Both the position numbers and the translations under genes were made by a program. This document shows, piece by piece, positions 9,795 to 19,371 of a DNA stretch of 32,009 nucleotides. Source of the DNA: Rhizobacter sp. Its GTDB lineage: Bacteria > Pseudomonadota > Gammaproteobacteria > Burkholderiales > Burkholderiaceae_C. Position 1 is the first letter of the stretch, and every line of letters begins with the position of its first letter. The notes beneath the pieces are model-generated. The model was not told where the DNA came from. It did no database searches and saw nothing but the letters and a program-made list of their open reading frames with translations. Location of the stretch: contig JAMLIM010000042.1 in the NCBI GenBank assembly GCA_023954175.1, positions 1-32,009 of the forward strand, read 5' to 3'.

Positions 9795-10430
9795 TCAGCC
9801 CGGCGCGTCGAGGAAGGGTTCGACGACGCCGATCACGTGCGTTGCCCAGGCTTTGGCCTCACCGACCGGCGCCGCGGCGCGCAGTGCCTTCGCGGTCGCC
9901 TGCGCCCCGGCGTGGCGCAACATGACCCAGGCCGCGAGGTAGGTCGCGGCCGCGCCGCCGCCGGCCGTCGCGATCGCCCCGCGCGCATGAAACGGCTCTT
10001 CGTCGAGAACGCGCACGCCGGCCTCGATCACCCACGGCTTGGTCGCGGCATCGGTGCACGCCGGCATGTCGCCGAGCAGCCCCAGGCGCGCCAGCAGCAG
10101 CGTGCCCGAACCCAGCGCGCCGATCGTCTGGCGCAAGGGGTCGAGCGCAAGGCCCGTCATCGCCGCGCCGCGCTTGCCCATCCCTTTGCCAATGCCCTCG
10201 GCGATGGCGCGCGCATAGAGGCCGCCGCCGAAGAGCACGACATCGGCCGCGTTCGCGCCGGCGAGCGGCTGTTGCGCGTGGACAGTGACGCCGTTCATCG
10301 ACGTCACGCGCGCCGCAGGCGCCGCGATCTCGGCCTTCCAGCCGAGCGCGCTCAGCCGGTTGAGCAGGCCGAGCGCGACGAAGGTGTCGATCTCGTCGAA
10401 ACCGTCGAAGGTGACGATGGCGATGTGCAT
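9795..10430 (-). CDS. DJ-1/PfpI family protein lacking the nucleophile Cys
   Basis: Class I glutamine amidotransferase-like fold, 211 residues. It has the family start MHIAIVTFDGFDEIDTFVAL, with the conserved acidic residue E13, and VVLFGGGLYARA (residues 64-75). At the nucleophile elbow, where relatives have A-x-C-x-G, this protein reads GALGSGTLLLARLGLL (104-119), with Gly107 at the Cys position. The only Cys, C125, lies in the following loop. The protein is thus unlikely to act as a Cys-dependent hydrolase or glyoxalase and may be a non-catalytic or differently working member. It converges on the glycosylase gene with 54 nt between and reads away from the DedA gene's end. Confidence 0.85.
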   Translation of the reverse strand: MHIAIVTFDGFDEIDTFVALGLLNRLSALGWKAEIAAPAARVTSMNGVTVHAQQPLAGANAADVVLFGGGLYARAIAEGIGKGMGKRGAAMTGLALDPLRQTIGALGSGTLLLARLGLLGDMPACTDAATKPWVIEAGVRVLDEEPFHARGAIATAGGGAAATYLAAWVMLRHAGAQATAKALRAAAPVGEAKAWATHVIGVVEPFLDAPG

Positions 10431-10507
10431 GGTTCGCAGTGTGGCCGTGTGATGGTAGTCCCGCAGCAGGTGGCGTCAGATGCGCGCCCGTGCCGATCGC
10501 ACCCGCC

Positions 10508-11491
10508 TCAGGCGGTGGGTGCGGCACCCGCCTGCAGCGACGTGTGCGGCTCGCCCGGCACGTGGAGCTCGATGCGCTGCCCCGACGCGACCCAGGCTTC
10601 GAGCCCGCCCAGTAGCGGACGCACGCGAACAAAGCCGGCCGCCGCTAGCATGCGCGCGGCACTTGCCGCCGAAGCCTCGTTCGGGCAATTGCAATACAGC
10701 ACCACCTCGCGATCACGCGGCCACTGCGCTGCGATGCGCTCGATGTCGCGCAACTCGACCCCGATCGCGCCCGGGATGCGCCGCGCGTCGACGCTGCGGG
10801 CGGCCTCCGAGCGCACGTCGACGACGAGCGGCGCCGGGTCGGCCGCCATCAGCGCGAGCAACTCGTCGACCGCGATGCGCGGCATCGCCACGTCGCGCAG
10901 AAACAGGCGCCGCCGCCACCAGCGCAGCGCGAGGTAGGCCGCCGCCAACACCAGCAGGCCTTCCACCGCGGCGACGCCGAGCGTTGCCAGCACGTCCAGC
11001 ACCTGCTGGATCTGGCCGGCGAAGGCCCAGCCGATGCCCATCAGCAGGCCGGACCAGACCGCCGCCGCCGCCGTCTCGAAGCCCAGAAAGGCGCCGAGCG
11101 ACATGCCGAGCGCACCCGCCATCGGCGGCGCGACGACCGACACGCCCGGCACGAACTTGGCCGCGAGCAGCGAACTGCCGCCCCAGCGCAGGATGAAGGC
11201 CTCGCTTTGACGCACGCACGAATCGGGCGAAATCGAGATGCGGCACAGCAGGGTCAGCACGCGATAGCCCCAGCGCCTCCCGGCCCAGAACCACAGGCCG
11301 TCGCCGACAATGTTGGCAACGATCGCCGCTGCGAGCGTGACGGGCCAGGCCAGCTGTCCGCCGGCCGCCAGCGCGCCGGCAACGACGAGGAACGGCGCCG
11401 CCGGCACCGGCAGGCCGACGCGCGCGGCGAGCGTCGCGGCGAAGACGAGCCAGGTGCCGTGTTCGATGACGAGTGTCAGCAGGGATTGCAT
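10508..11491 (-). CDS. DedA-family membrane protein fused to a rhodanese domain
   Basis: 327-residue fusion. Residues 1-215 form a DedA/SNARE-associated membrane domain: ARVGLPVPAAPFLVVAGALA, NIVGDGLWFWAGRRWGYRVL, and AAKFVPGVSVVAPPMAG, the F/P-x-P-G-V region typical of DedA. It ends in a membrane helix and Arg-rich WWRRR. Residues 220-318 form a cytosolic rhodanese domain with VVDVRSEAARS and the active-site loop LYCNCPNEAS, which has two cysteines; the first is the expected persulfide Cys. DedA proteins act in lipid flipping and membrane homeostasis; what the sulfurtransferase adds is unknown. The frame extends to 11644, but ATG 11491 (MQSLLTLVIEHGTW) matches DedA starts. It follows the glp terminator on the same strand and has no obvious promoter. 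Confidence 0.9.
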   Translation of the reverse strand: MQSLLTLVIEHGTWLVFAATLAARVGLPVPAAPFLVVAGALAAGGQLAWPVTLAAAIVANIVGDGLWFWAGRRWGYRVLTLLCRISISPDSCVRQSEAFILRWGGSSLLAAKFVPGVSVVAPPMAGALGMSLGAFLGFETAAAAVWSGLLMGIGWAFAGQIQQVLDVLATLGVAAVEGLLVLAAAYLALRWWRRRLFLRDVAMPRIAVDELLALMAADPAPLVVDVRSEAARSVDARRIPGAIGVELRDIERIAAQWPRDREVVLYCNCPNEASAASAARMLAAAGFVRVRPLLGGLEAWVASGQRIELHVPGEPHTSLQAGAAPTA

Positions 11492-11632
11492 GGCGTGGGA
11501 TTTGCGCGGGGCGGTGTGGCATGTTTCGCACGGCCCGGCGGCAGTATGCGTGCCGGCGACAAACCCTGTCGGATCGAGGGCCTGGCCGTGGCAGCTGACA
11601 TGGCGTGAAGGCAAGCCGACCGCAGGCAGACG

Positions 11633-11662
11633 CAAAACGGCCACGCGCGAAGGCGTGGCCGT
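11633..11662 (-). terminator. Rho-independent terminator of the glycerol operon
   Basis: Perfect 10-bp stem ACGGCCACGC (11637-11646) and GCGTGGCCGT (11653-11662) with a 6-nt loop. In the minus-strand direction it is followed by CGTTTTGC, a short T tract. It lies 44 nt past the glpV stop. A second hairpin, GCTCCGG/CCGGAGC (11672-11678 and 11688-11694), sits between it and the stop. The position closes the seven-gene glp operon and separates it from the DedA gene. Confidence 0.8.
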
Positions 11663-11706
11663 CGGTAGCGTGCTCCGGATGTGGCACCCGGAGCGGACGC
11701 CTCAGG

Positions 11707-13440
11707 TCAGCGAACCTTGCCCGCCTTCCACGCGTTGAGCAGCGTTTCGTAGGCGATCGTCTCGCCCTTCGGCTTCTCGTTGGCCAGCTTCTTCCATGGC
11801 GCGCCCTTGTCGGAGAGCCACTTGCTGGGGTCGCTCTTGGGGTTGAGCTTGGGCGCGCAGTGCGCCATGCCGGCCCGTTCGAGGCGTGCCATCACCTGGT
11901 CCATCTCCTCGGCCAGGTTGTCCATCGCCTGCTGCGGGGTCTTCTCGCCCGTCACCGCCACCGCCACGTTCTTCCACCACAGCTGCGCCAGCTTCGGGTA
12001 GTCGGGCACGTTGGTGCCTGTCGGCGTCCATGCGACGCGCGCCGGGCTGCGATAGAACTCGACCAGCCCGCCAAGCTTGGGTGCCATGTCCGTCATCGCC
12101 TTGCTCTGGATGTCGGACTCACGGATCGGCGTCAGGCCGACGATGGTCTTCTTCAGCGAAGTCGTCTTGGCGGTGATGAACTGCGCATACAGCCAGGCCG
12201 CGGCCGTCTTGTCCGCGTCGTGCGCCGCGAAGAAGGTCCACGAGCCCACGTCCTGGTAGCCGTTTTGCATGCCCTGCTTCCAGTACGGGCCGTTCGGGCC
12301 AGGCGCCATGCGCCACTTGGGCGTGCCGTCCGCATTCACGACCGGTAGACCCGGCTTGATCATGTCGGCGGTGAAGGCCGTGTACCAGAAGATCTGTTGC
12401 GCGATCTGGCCCTGGGCGGGCACCGGGCCGGCTTCGCCGAAGGTCATGCCGGTGGCTTCCTTCGGCGCGTACTTCTTCATCCAGTCGACGTACTTGGTCA
12501 GCGCGTAGACGGCGGCCGGCGAGTTGACGGCGCCGCCACGCGAGACCGAGGCGCCGACCGGCGTGCACTTGTCGGCGGCGACGCGAATGCCCCACTCGTC
12601 GACCGGCATGCCGTTGGGGATGCCGATGTCTGCCGTGCCGGCCATCGACAGCCAGGCGTCGGTGAAGCGCCAGCCGAGCGACGGGTCCTTCTTGCCGTAG
12701 TCCATGTGGCCATAGATCGGCTTGCCGTCGAGCGTCTTCACGTCGTCGCTGAAGAAGGCGGCGATGTCCTCGTAGGCGCTCCAGTTCAGCGGCACGCCCA
12801 GGTCGTAGCCGTATTTGGCCTTGAACTTGTCTTTCAGGTCCTGGCGCGCGAACAGGTCGGCGCGGAACCAGTACAGGTTGGCAAATTGCTGGTCGGGCAG
12901 CTGGTAGAGCTTGCCGTCAGGCGCCGTCGTGAAGCTGGTGCCGATGAAGTCCTTCAGGTCGAGCCCGGGGTTGGTGTACTCCTTGCCCTTGCCGGCCATG
13001 TAGTCGGTCAGGTTCATGATCTTGCCGTAGCGGTAGTGCGTTCCGATCAGATCGGAGTCACTGATCCAGCCGTCGTAGATTGATTTGCCCGACTGCATCG
13101 AGGTCTGCAGTTTCTCGACCACGTCGCCTTCCTGGATCAGGTCGTGCTTGACCGTGATGCCGGTGATCTCGGTGAAGGCCTTGGCAAGCGTCTTGCTCTC
13201 GTATTCGTGCGTCGTGATCGTCTCGGAGACGACCGAAATCTCGTTCACTCCCTTGGCCTTGAGCTTCTTCGCCGCCTCGATGAACCACTTCATCTCGGCC
13301 ATCTGCTGGTCCTTGTTCAGCGTGGACGGCTGGAACTCGCTGTCGATCCACTTCTTGGCTTCGGCCTCACCGGCCCATGCGCTCTGGCCCAGGACCAGAG
13401 CGGCGGCGGCAAAGGCCACGGCATTCAAGCGCAATTTCAT
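11707..13440 (-). CDS. glpV: Glycerol ABC transporter periplasmic binding protein
   Basis: Solute-binding subunit of the glycerol importer known from Rhizobium leguminosarum (GlpSTPQUV), 577 residues. The signal peptide is residues 1-23 (MKLRLNAVAFAAAALVLGQS, then AWA cleavage). The mature protein has ABC sugar-binder features (SETITTHEYESKTLAKAFTE, ITGITVKHDLIQEGDVVEKL) and is long compared with usual sugar binders of about 420 residues, as seen in this subfamily. A strong Shine-Dalgarno (GAGGAG, 9 nt before ATG 13440) lies in an 87-nt gap after glpU, the largest gap in the operon. Glycerol as ligand follows from the glpD, glpR and glpK context. Confidence 0.92.
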   Translation of the reverse strand: MKLRLNAVAFAAAALVLGQSAWAGEAEAKKWIDSEFQPSTLNKDQQMAEMKWFIEAAKKLKAKGVNEISVVSETITTHEYESKTLAKAFTEITGITVKHDLIQEGDVVEKLQTSMQSGKSIYDGWISDSDLIGTHYRYGKIMNLTDYMAGKGKEYTNPGLDLKDFIGTSFTTAPDGKLYQLPDQQFANLYWFRADLFARQDLKDKFKAKYGYDLGVPLNWSAYEDIAAFFSDDVKTLDGKPIYGHMDYGKKDPSLGWRFTDAWLSMAGTADIGIPNGMPVDEWGIRVAADKCTPVGASVSRGGAVNSPAAVYALTKYVDWMKKYAPKEATGMTFGEAGPVPAQGQIAQQIFWYTAFTADMIKPGLPVVNADGTPKWRMAPGPNGPYWKQGMQNGYQDVGSWTFFAAHDADKTAAAWLYAQFITAKTTSLKKTIVGLTPIRESDIQSKAMTDMAPKLGGLVEFYRSPARVAWTPTGTNVPDYPKLAQLWWKNVAVAVTGEKTPQQAMDNLAEEMDQVMARLERAGMAHCAPKLNPKSDPSKWLSDKGAPWKKLANEKPKGETIAYETLLNAWKAGKVR

Positions 13441-13478
13441 TTCAATCTCCTCGGTTGAGCTTCCCTGGGTTCTGCCTC

Positions 13479-13509
13479 GGCGCCGGCCGGGAAGCATGCC
13501 TCCGGCACC
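13479..13509 (-). other. Intercistronic hairpin between glpU and glpV
   Basis: In the minus-strand mRNA, GGTGCCGG pairs with CCGGCGCC (arms at 13502-13509 and 13479-13486, one G-U pair, 15-nt loop), ending about 38 nt before the glpV start. Hairpins here often stabilise the binding-protein message relative to permease messages; that role is inferred. Confidence 0.35.
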
Positions 13510-13527
13510 GAATTCACGCTTCGAGAT

Positions 13528-13836
13528 TCAGCCCTTCTTCATGACCAGCGCAAGCAACGCCATCGACGCGACGAAGCTGATCCAGATCGAAGGCTCCTGC
13601 GAAAGTCCGAACCAGCCGATCATCTTTTCGCTCACCGCGACGTAACCGAGATTCAGATAGGCGGCGGCGAGCAAGCCGATGAAGAGGCGATCGCCGCGCG
13701 TCGTCGCAATCGGCAGGAAACCCTTGCGCAGCACCGTTGGCGACTTGATCTCCCACACCGTCATGCCGATGAGCATCAGGGCGATGCAGGTGAAGAACAC
13801 CGCAACCGGCAGGGTCCAGGCCATCCAGTCGAACAT
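13528..13836 (-). CDS. glpU: Small membrane protein of the glycerol ABC transporter (DUF2160)
   Basis: 102-residue membrane protein matching the small DUF2160 component found in GlpSTPQUV loci. It has an N-terminal membrane segment (WTLPVAVFFTCIALMLIGMT), a charged loop (WEIKSPTVLRKGFLPIATTR), then two more hydrophobic stretches (LFIGLLAAAYLNLGYVAV and IWISFVASMALLALVM). ATG 13836 overlaps the glpQ stop as TGATG, so reinitiation is likely. Its role in transport is not established; a permease accessory or assembly role is a guess. Confidence 0.88.
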   Translation of the reverse strand: MFDWMAWTLPVAVFFTCIALMLIGMTVWEIKSPTVLRKGFLPIATTRGDRLFIGLLAAAYLNLGYVAVSEKMIGWFGLSQEPSIWISFVASMALLALVMKKG

Positions 13837-14640
13837 CACACCCTCCCCATCGCGAAGCCCTTGGCGATGTAGTTGCGCACGAACCAGATCACGATCGCAC
13901 CCGGCACGATGGTCAGCACCCCTGCCGCGGCGAGCACACCCCAGTCCATGCCCGAGGCCGACACGGTGCGCGTCATCACCGCGACGATCGGCTTGGCGTT
14001 CACGCTTGTCAGCGTGCGTGCCATCAGCAGCTCGACCCAGCTGAACATGAAGCAGAAGAACGCTGCGACACCGACGCCCGCCTTGATCAGCGGGATGTAG
14101 ATCGTGAGGAAGAAGCGCGGGAACGAGTAGCCGTCGATGTAGGCCGTCTCGTCGATCTCGCGCGGCACGCCGCTCATGAAGCCTTCCAGAATCCACACCG
14201 CGAGCGGCACGTTGAACAGCAGGTGCGCGAGGGCGACGGCGATGTGCGTGTCCATCAGGCCGAGCGTCGTGTAGAGCTGGAAGAAGGGCAATAGGAACAC
14301 GGCCGGCGGCGTCATGCGGTTCGTCAGCAGCCAGAAGAACACGTGCTTGTCGCCGATGAAGCTGTAGCGAGAGAAAGCGTAGGCGGCGGGCAGCGCGACG
14401 GCGAGCGAGATCACCATGTTGATGGCGACGTAGATCAGCGAATTGATGTAGCCCGAGTACCAGGAAACGTCGGTGAAGATGACCTTGTAGTTGTCCCAGG
14501 TGAACGCGTTCGGCCAGAACGAGAAGACGGTAAGGATCTCCTCGTTCGTCTTGAACGACATGTTGACCATCCAGTACACCGGCAGGATGGCGAACACGAG
14601 GTAGAGGAAGAGGAAGATCGTCCGCTTCCTGAAGCGTCGC

Positions 14641-14648
<8 letters not shown>
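13836..14648 (-). CDS. glpQ: Glycerol ABC transporter permease, MalG-type
   Basis: 270-residue inner-membrane permease of the carbohydrate (CUT1) type. It has an N-terminal membrane helix (TIFLFLYLVFAILPVYWMV), FPNAF-like periplasmic sequence, about six membrane segments, and the EAA loop at residues 165-185 (REIDETAYIDGYSFPRFFLT). It ends with AKGFAMGRV, typical of this family. It overlaps glpP by 8 nt and has a strong AAGGAG Shine-Dalgarno about 8 nt before ATG 14648. It pairs with GlpP to form the channel. This GlpQ is unrelated to the glycerophosphodiesterase of the same name. Confidence 0.92.
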
Positions 14649-15518
<870 letters not shown>

Positions 15519-15522
<4 letters not shown>

Positions 15523-16634
15523 GCGGAAGTCTCCGTGGCGAGGTCTGCGCTCGCGATCAGCGTCTCGTCGCGCCCGTAGTAGCAGGTGTGCGCGCCGGTA
15601 ACCTTGAGCCACACGTGGGCGCCGACGGAGGGTACGTCGTGATCGGGATCGAGGCGGGCGCGCAGCGTGTGGTCGCCGCAGCGCGCCGTCAGCAACCAGT
15701 AGGTGCCGACATCCTGACGCTGCTCCACGACGACCGGCAGCGCGGTCGGGTCGTCGGCGGCGGCGAGTTCGACGTATTCCGGCCGCACGCCCAGCGTGAA
15801 TTCGCCCGCCGCAGCGAGCGCGGCGGGGTCGGACCGCGTGTACAGCTTGTGGCCCATGACTTCGACGCCATCGCTGCCCCAACGCGCGGGCAGGAAGTTC
15901 ATGCCGGGCGAGCCGATGAAATGGCCGACAAAGGTGTGGCGCGGGCGCTCGAACAGCTCGTTCGCGGGGCCGACCTGCACCGCGCGGCCGCGCGTCATCA
16001 CCATCACCTGGTCGGCGAACGTCAGCGCTTCGACCTGGTCGTGCGTGACGTAGACGAGCGTGAGCTTGAGCTCATGGTGGATCTGCTTCAACTTGCGCCG
16101 CAGCTGCCATTTCAAGTGCGGGTCGATCACCGTCAGCGGCTCGTCGAACAGCACCGCGCTGACATCTTCGCGCACCAGCCCGCGACCGAGCGAGATCTTC
16201 TGCTTGGCGTCGGCCGCGAGGCCGGCGGCGCGCTGATCGAGCTGTGCGCTCAACTCCAGCATCTCGGCGATCTGGCCGACGCGCTGCTTGATCTGCTCGC
16301 GTGCGACGCCGCGGTTCTTCAGCGGGAAAGCGAGGTTCTCGGCGACCGTCATCGTGTCGTAGATGACCGGGAACTGGAACACCTGCGCGATGTTGCGCTG
16401 CTGCGGCGTGAGCGCCTTCACGTCGCGGCCGTCGAACGTCACCGTGCCCTGCGACGGCGTGACGAGGCCGGAGATGATGTTGAGCATCGTCGTCTTGCCG
16501 CAGCCCGAGGGGCCGAGCAGCGCGTAGGCGCCGCCGTCCTCGAAGCACATCTTCAGCGGCAGCAGCGCGTAGTCCTCGTCGCGCTGCGGGTTGGGCCGGT
16601 AGGCGTGCGCCAGGTCGAGTTCGATGCGCGCCAT
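15519..16634 (-). CDS. glpT: Glycerol ABC transporter ATPase with degenerate signature motif
   Basis: 371-residue MalK-like ATPase. Walker A GPSGCGKT (41-48), Q-loop Q87, Walker B VLFDEP (D164, E165) and H-loop YVTHDQ (H198) are all intact. The signature that should read LSGGQ is LAADA (139-143, in GLAADAKQKISLGRGL). It therefore cannot complete a partner's ATP site in the normal way. The C-terminal 130 residues form an OB-type regulatory domain. The gene is preceded by an 80-nt gap with hairpins and no usable Shine-Dalgarno, unlike the rest of the operon. GlpT here is an ABC subunit, not the glycerol-3-phosphate antiporter. It should heterodimerise with GlpS. Confidence 0.92.
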
Positions 16635-16636
16635 GT

Positions 16637-16683
16637 CAGTGCCCGCCCGGCCGCCCGAAGGGCACTGGCGCCCCTTGGGGGCC
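16637..16683 (-). repeat. Palindromic element occluding the glpT ribosome-binding region
   Basis: CAGTGCCC (16637-16644) pairs perfectly with GGGCACTG (16660-16667) around a 15-nt GC-rich loop; the stem ends 2 nt before the glpT ATG. A second hairpin, GCCCC/GGGGC, follows at 16670-16682. The CCCCTTGGGGG core resembles the element in the glpK-MFS gap at 21784-21819, suggesting a dispersed GC-rich extragenic repeat. In mRNA the first hairpin would bury any ribosome-binding site of glpT. Confidence 0.6.
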
Positions 16684-16714
16684 GCGAAGAAAGTGAGCAG
16701 GGGGCAGTTTCATC

Positions 16715-17785
16715 CTAGGCCGCTCCGGTGGAGGGCGCGACGAGCAGGTCGCCCGCGGCGTCGAAGACGTAGACCTGCGACGGGCTCAGGTAGAGCTTGA
16801 TCGTCGCGCCGAGCCTGAACTGGTGCACGCCGGGCAACTGCGCCACCACTTCACCGATATCCGTGTCGGCGTGAACGAAGGTGTCCGAACCCGAGATCTC
16901 GGCCAGCTCGACGCGGCCGACGAGTACGGCGTCGCCGTCGCGGGCCGTCACGCGCAGTGCGCTTGCGCGCACGCCGACCGTCAGCGCCGCACTCTTCACA
17001 CCGGGGAACTTCAGCGGCAGCGTCACGCCCGAGGTCAGCATGACGCCGTGCGAGCCTGCATTGCCGGCGATCAGGTTCATCGGAGGGTCGCTGAACGCGC
17101 GCGCGACGCGGATCGACTTGGGGCGATGGAACACGTCGGCCGTCGGGCCGTACTGCAGCAGCTCGCCCGCATCCATCACCGCGGTATGGCCGCCGAGCAG
17201 CAGGGCCTCGGTCGGTTCCGTCGTCGCATAGACGACGGTCGACTCGCCGTTCGCGAACAGCTGTGTCAACTCGTCGCGCAGTTCCTCGCGCAGCTTGTAG
17301 TCCAGGTTCACGAGCGGTTCGTCGAGCAGCATCAGCGGCGCTTGCTTGGCCAGCGCCCGCGCCAGGGCGACGCGCTGCTGCTGCCCGCCCGACAGCTCCG
17401 CCGGCAGTCGCTTCAGGAAGGGTTCGATGTGCAGCTTGGCGGCGAGCTCGTTGACGCGTGTCTCGATCCCTTGCTCCTTGCGCAGCTTCAGCGGTGAGGC
17501 GATGTTGTCGTAGACCGTCATCGACGGGTAGTTGATGAATTGCTGATAGACCATCGCCACGTTGCGCGCGCGCACCGGCACGCCGGTCACGTCCTGGCCA
17601 TCGGCGAGCACGCGGCCCGCCGCGGGCGCGTCGAGCCCGGCCATCACGCGCATCAGCGTCGTCTTGCCGGCCTGCGTCGCGCCGAGCAATACCGTCACCG
17701 CGCGCGGCACGAGCGTCAGATCGAGCGGGTAGAGATAAGCCTGCGCGCCGGCACGCTGTTCGATGCGCTCGAGCGTCAGCTGCAT
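16715..17785 (-). CDS. glpS: Glycerol ABC transporter ATPase with intact signature but no H-loop His
   Basis: 356-residue MalK-like ATPase. Walker A GATQAGKT (35-42), Q81, signature LSGGQ (131-135) and Walker B LMLLDEP (D155, E156) are present. At the H-loop, where MalK-type proteins read T-H-D-Q, it has TTEP (188-191), so the switch His is Thr189. ATG 17785 has a strong GGAGGA Shine-Dalgarno and overlaps glpD by 10 nt. The frame extends to 17854, but the extension lies inside glpD and has no family support. GlpS and GlpT are complementary in their defects (see findings), consistent with an obligate heterodimer on GlpP/GlpQ. Confidence 0.92.
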   Translation of the reverse strand: MQLTLERIEQRAGAQAYLYPLDLTLVPRAVTVLLGATQAGKTTLMRVMAGLDAPAAGRVLADGQDVTGVPVRARNVAMVYQQFINYPSMTVYDNIASPLKLRKEQGIETRVNELAAKLHIEPFLKRLPAELSGGQQQRVALARALAKQAPLMLLDEPLVNLDYKLREELRDELTQLFANGESTVVYATTEPTEALLLGGHTAVMDAGELLQYGPTADVFHRPKSIRVARAFSDPPMNLIAGNAGSHGVMLTSGVTLPLKFPGVKSAALTVGVRASALRVTARDGDAVLVGRVELAEISGSDTFVHADTDIGEVVAQLPGVHQFRLGATIKLYLSPSQVYVFDAAGDLLVAPSTGAA

Positions 17786-19362
17786 GTCTTTTCCTCCGCG
17801 GCGCTCGGGCTGTGAGCGCTTGCGCTGGAATTCTCGCCCCAGTGCGCGCGGCACCAGTCGGCTACGGCTTCGCGTTCGGCTTCACTCATGTGCAGGCCGA
17901 GCTTGGTGCGGCGCCACAGCACGTCCTCGGCGCTGCGCGCCCATTCATGCGCGTGCAGATAGTTCAATTCGGCCTCGTGCAGGCCGGGCGCGACCTCGGC
18001 CCCGAGCTGGCCCTGGTCGAGCAGGAGCTCGACGCGCGATCCGTAGCAGCGCGCCAGGCGCCAGCACAACGTCACCGGCAGTGCGGGGTAGCGCTGCGCA
18101 AGAGCCTGGACGAAGCGCGTGAAATCGGTGTCGGGGCGCTGCGCGGGCCCGATCCAGGCGCTCAGGTCGCCGCCGGGCAGATGGGCGCGGCGTGTCCACG
18201 TGCCGCGCGGGGCGCCGAGCGGCGCCGCCAGCAGGTCGGCTGCTTCTTCGCCGAGCTTGCGAAAGGTCGTGATCTTGCCGCCCCAGACCGACAGCAGCGG
18301 CGCGGCGGTCGCGCTGGCATCGAGCTCGAGCGCGTAGTCGCGAGTCACGGCGGAAGGGTCGCCCGATTCGTCGTCGAGCAGCGGGCGCACCCCCGAATAG
18401 CTCCAGACCACGTCCGCCGGCCGCACCGGGTTCTCGAAGTAGCGGCTGGCCTGCTCGCACAGATAGGCGATCTCGGCCGCGTCGATGCGCGCCGCGTCGA
18501 TCGCGCCGTGGTGCTCGACATCGGTCGTGCCGATGAGCGTGAAGTCGCTCTCATAGGGGATCGCGAAGATGATGCGCTTGTCGGGGTTCTGGAAGATGTA
18601 GGCGTGGTCGTGGTCGAACAGCTTCTTGACCACGATGTGGCTGCCCTTGACGAGGCGCAGCGCCTTGTCGCGCGGCGCATGGGCGCATTCGACAAGAAAT
18701 TGCGCGGCCCACGGCCCGGCGGCGTTGACGAGGGCACGCGCCGTGACCTCGCGCGTCTCGCCGCGCGCGCTTTGCAGGCGCACGCGCCAGGTCTTCGCGC
18801 TGCGCTGCGCATCGACGCAGGCCCAGCCGGTGAGCACCGTGGCGCCGCGCTCCTCGGCGTCGAGTGCGCACAGCACGACGAGGCGCGCATCGTCGACCCA
18901 GCCGTCGGAGTAGACGAAGCCCTTGCTGAAGCCACGCTTGAGCGGCGTGCCGGCGACGTGGCGGCGCAGGTCCACCGTGCGCGAACCGGGCAGCACCTCG
19001 CGCCGCGCGAGGTGGTCGTAGAGGAACAGGCCCGCGCGCACCATCCACACCGGCCGCATGCCGGGGTCGTGCGGCATCACGAAGCGCAGCGGCCACATGA
19101 TGTGCGGCGCGCTCCGGAGCAGCACCTCGCGCTCGGCGAGCGCCTTCTTCACGAGCGAGAACTCGTAGTACTCGAGGTAGCGCAGCCCGCCGTGGATCAG
19201 CTTGGTCGACGACGAAGAGGTGTGCGCCGCAAGGTCGTCCTTCTCGCACAGCAACACCGACAGGCCGCGCCCGGCGAGGTCCCGCGCAATGCCGGTGCCA
19301 TTGATGCCGCCGCCGACGACGAGCACGTCGAACGAAGAATCGGCTGCGGGGACATTTCGCAT
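17776..19362 (-). CDS. glpD: Aerobic glycerol-3-phosphate dehydrogenase (FAD)
   Basis: Membrane-associated flavoprotein oxidising glycerol-3-phosphate to dihydroxyacetone phosphate and feeding electrons to quinone. It has 528 residues, against 501 in E. coli. The FAD-binding Rossmann motif is VVGGGINGTGIARDLAGRG (residues 14-32), followed by SSSSTKLIHGGLRYLE and the later GTTDVEHHG and YSGVRPLLDD blocks. ATG 19362 (MRNVPAADSSFDV) is the first start in frame. It is the first gene of the minus-strand glp operon and faces glpR across an 87-bp gap with candidate GlpR half-sites, so repression by GlpR and induction by glycerol-3-phosphate are expected. Confidence 0.96.
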   Translation of the reverse strand: MRNVPAADSSFDVLVVGGGINGTGIARDLAGRGLSVLLCEKDDLAAHTSSSSTKLIHGGLRYLEYYEFSLVKKALAEREVLLRSAPHIMWPLRFVMPHDPGMRPVWMVRAGLFLYDHLARREVLPGSRTVDLRRHVAGTPLKRGFSKGFVYSDGWVDDARLVVLCALDAEERGATVLTGWACVDAQRSAKTWRVRLQSARGETREVTARALVNAAGPWAAQFLVECAHAPRDKALRLVKGSHIVVKKLFDHDHAYIFQNPDKRIIFAIPYESDFTLIGTTDVEHHGAIDAARIDAAEIAYLCEQASRYFENPVRPADVVWSYSGVRPLLDDESGDPSAVTRDYALELDASATAAPLLSVWGGKITTFRKLGEEAADLLAAPLGAPRGTWTRRAHLPGGDLSAWIGPAQRPDTDFTRFVQALAQRYPALPVTLCWRLARCYGSRVELLLDQGQLGAEVAPGLHEAELNYLHAHEWARSAEDVLWRRTKLGLHMSEAEREAVADWCRAHWGENSSASAHSPSAAEEKTCS

Positions 19363-19371
19363 GGCATCGAG

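Noticed and set aside
15585-16718. Plus-strand open frame of 376 codons opposite glpT
   Set aside because: It is antisense to a fully motif-supported ATPase and is His/Arg/Asp-rich, as is typical of shadow frames.
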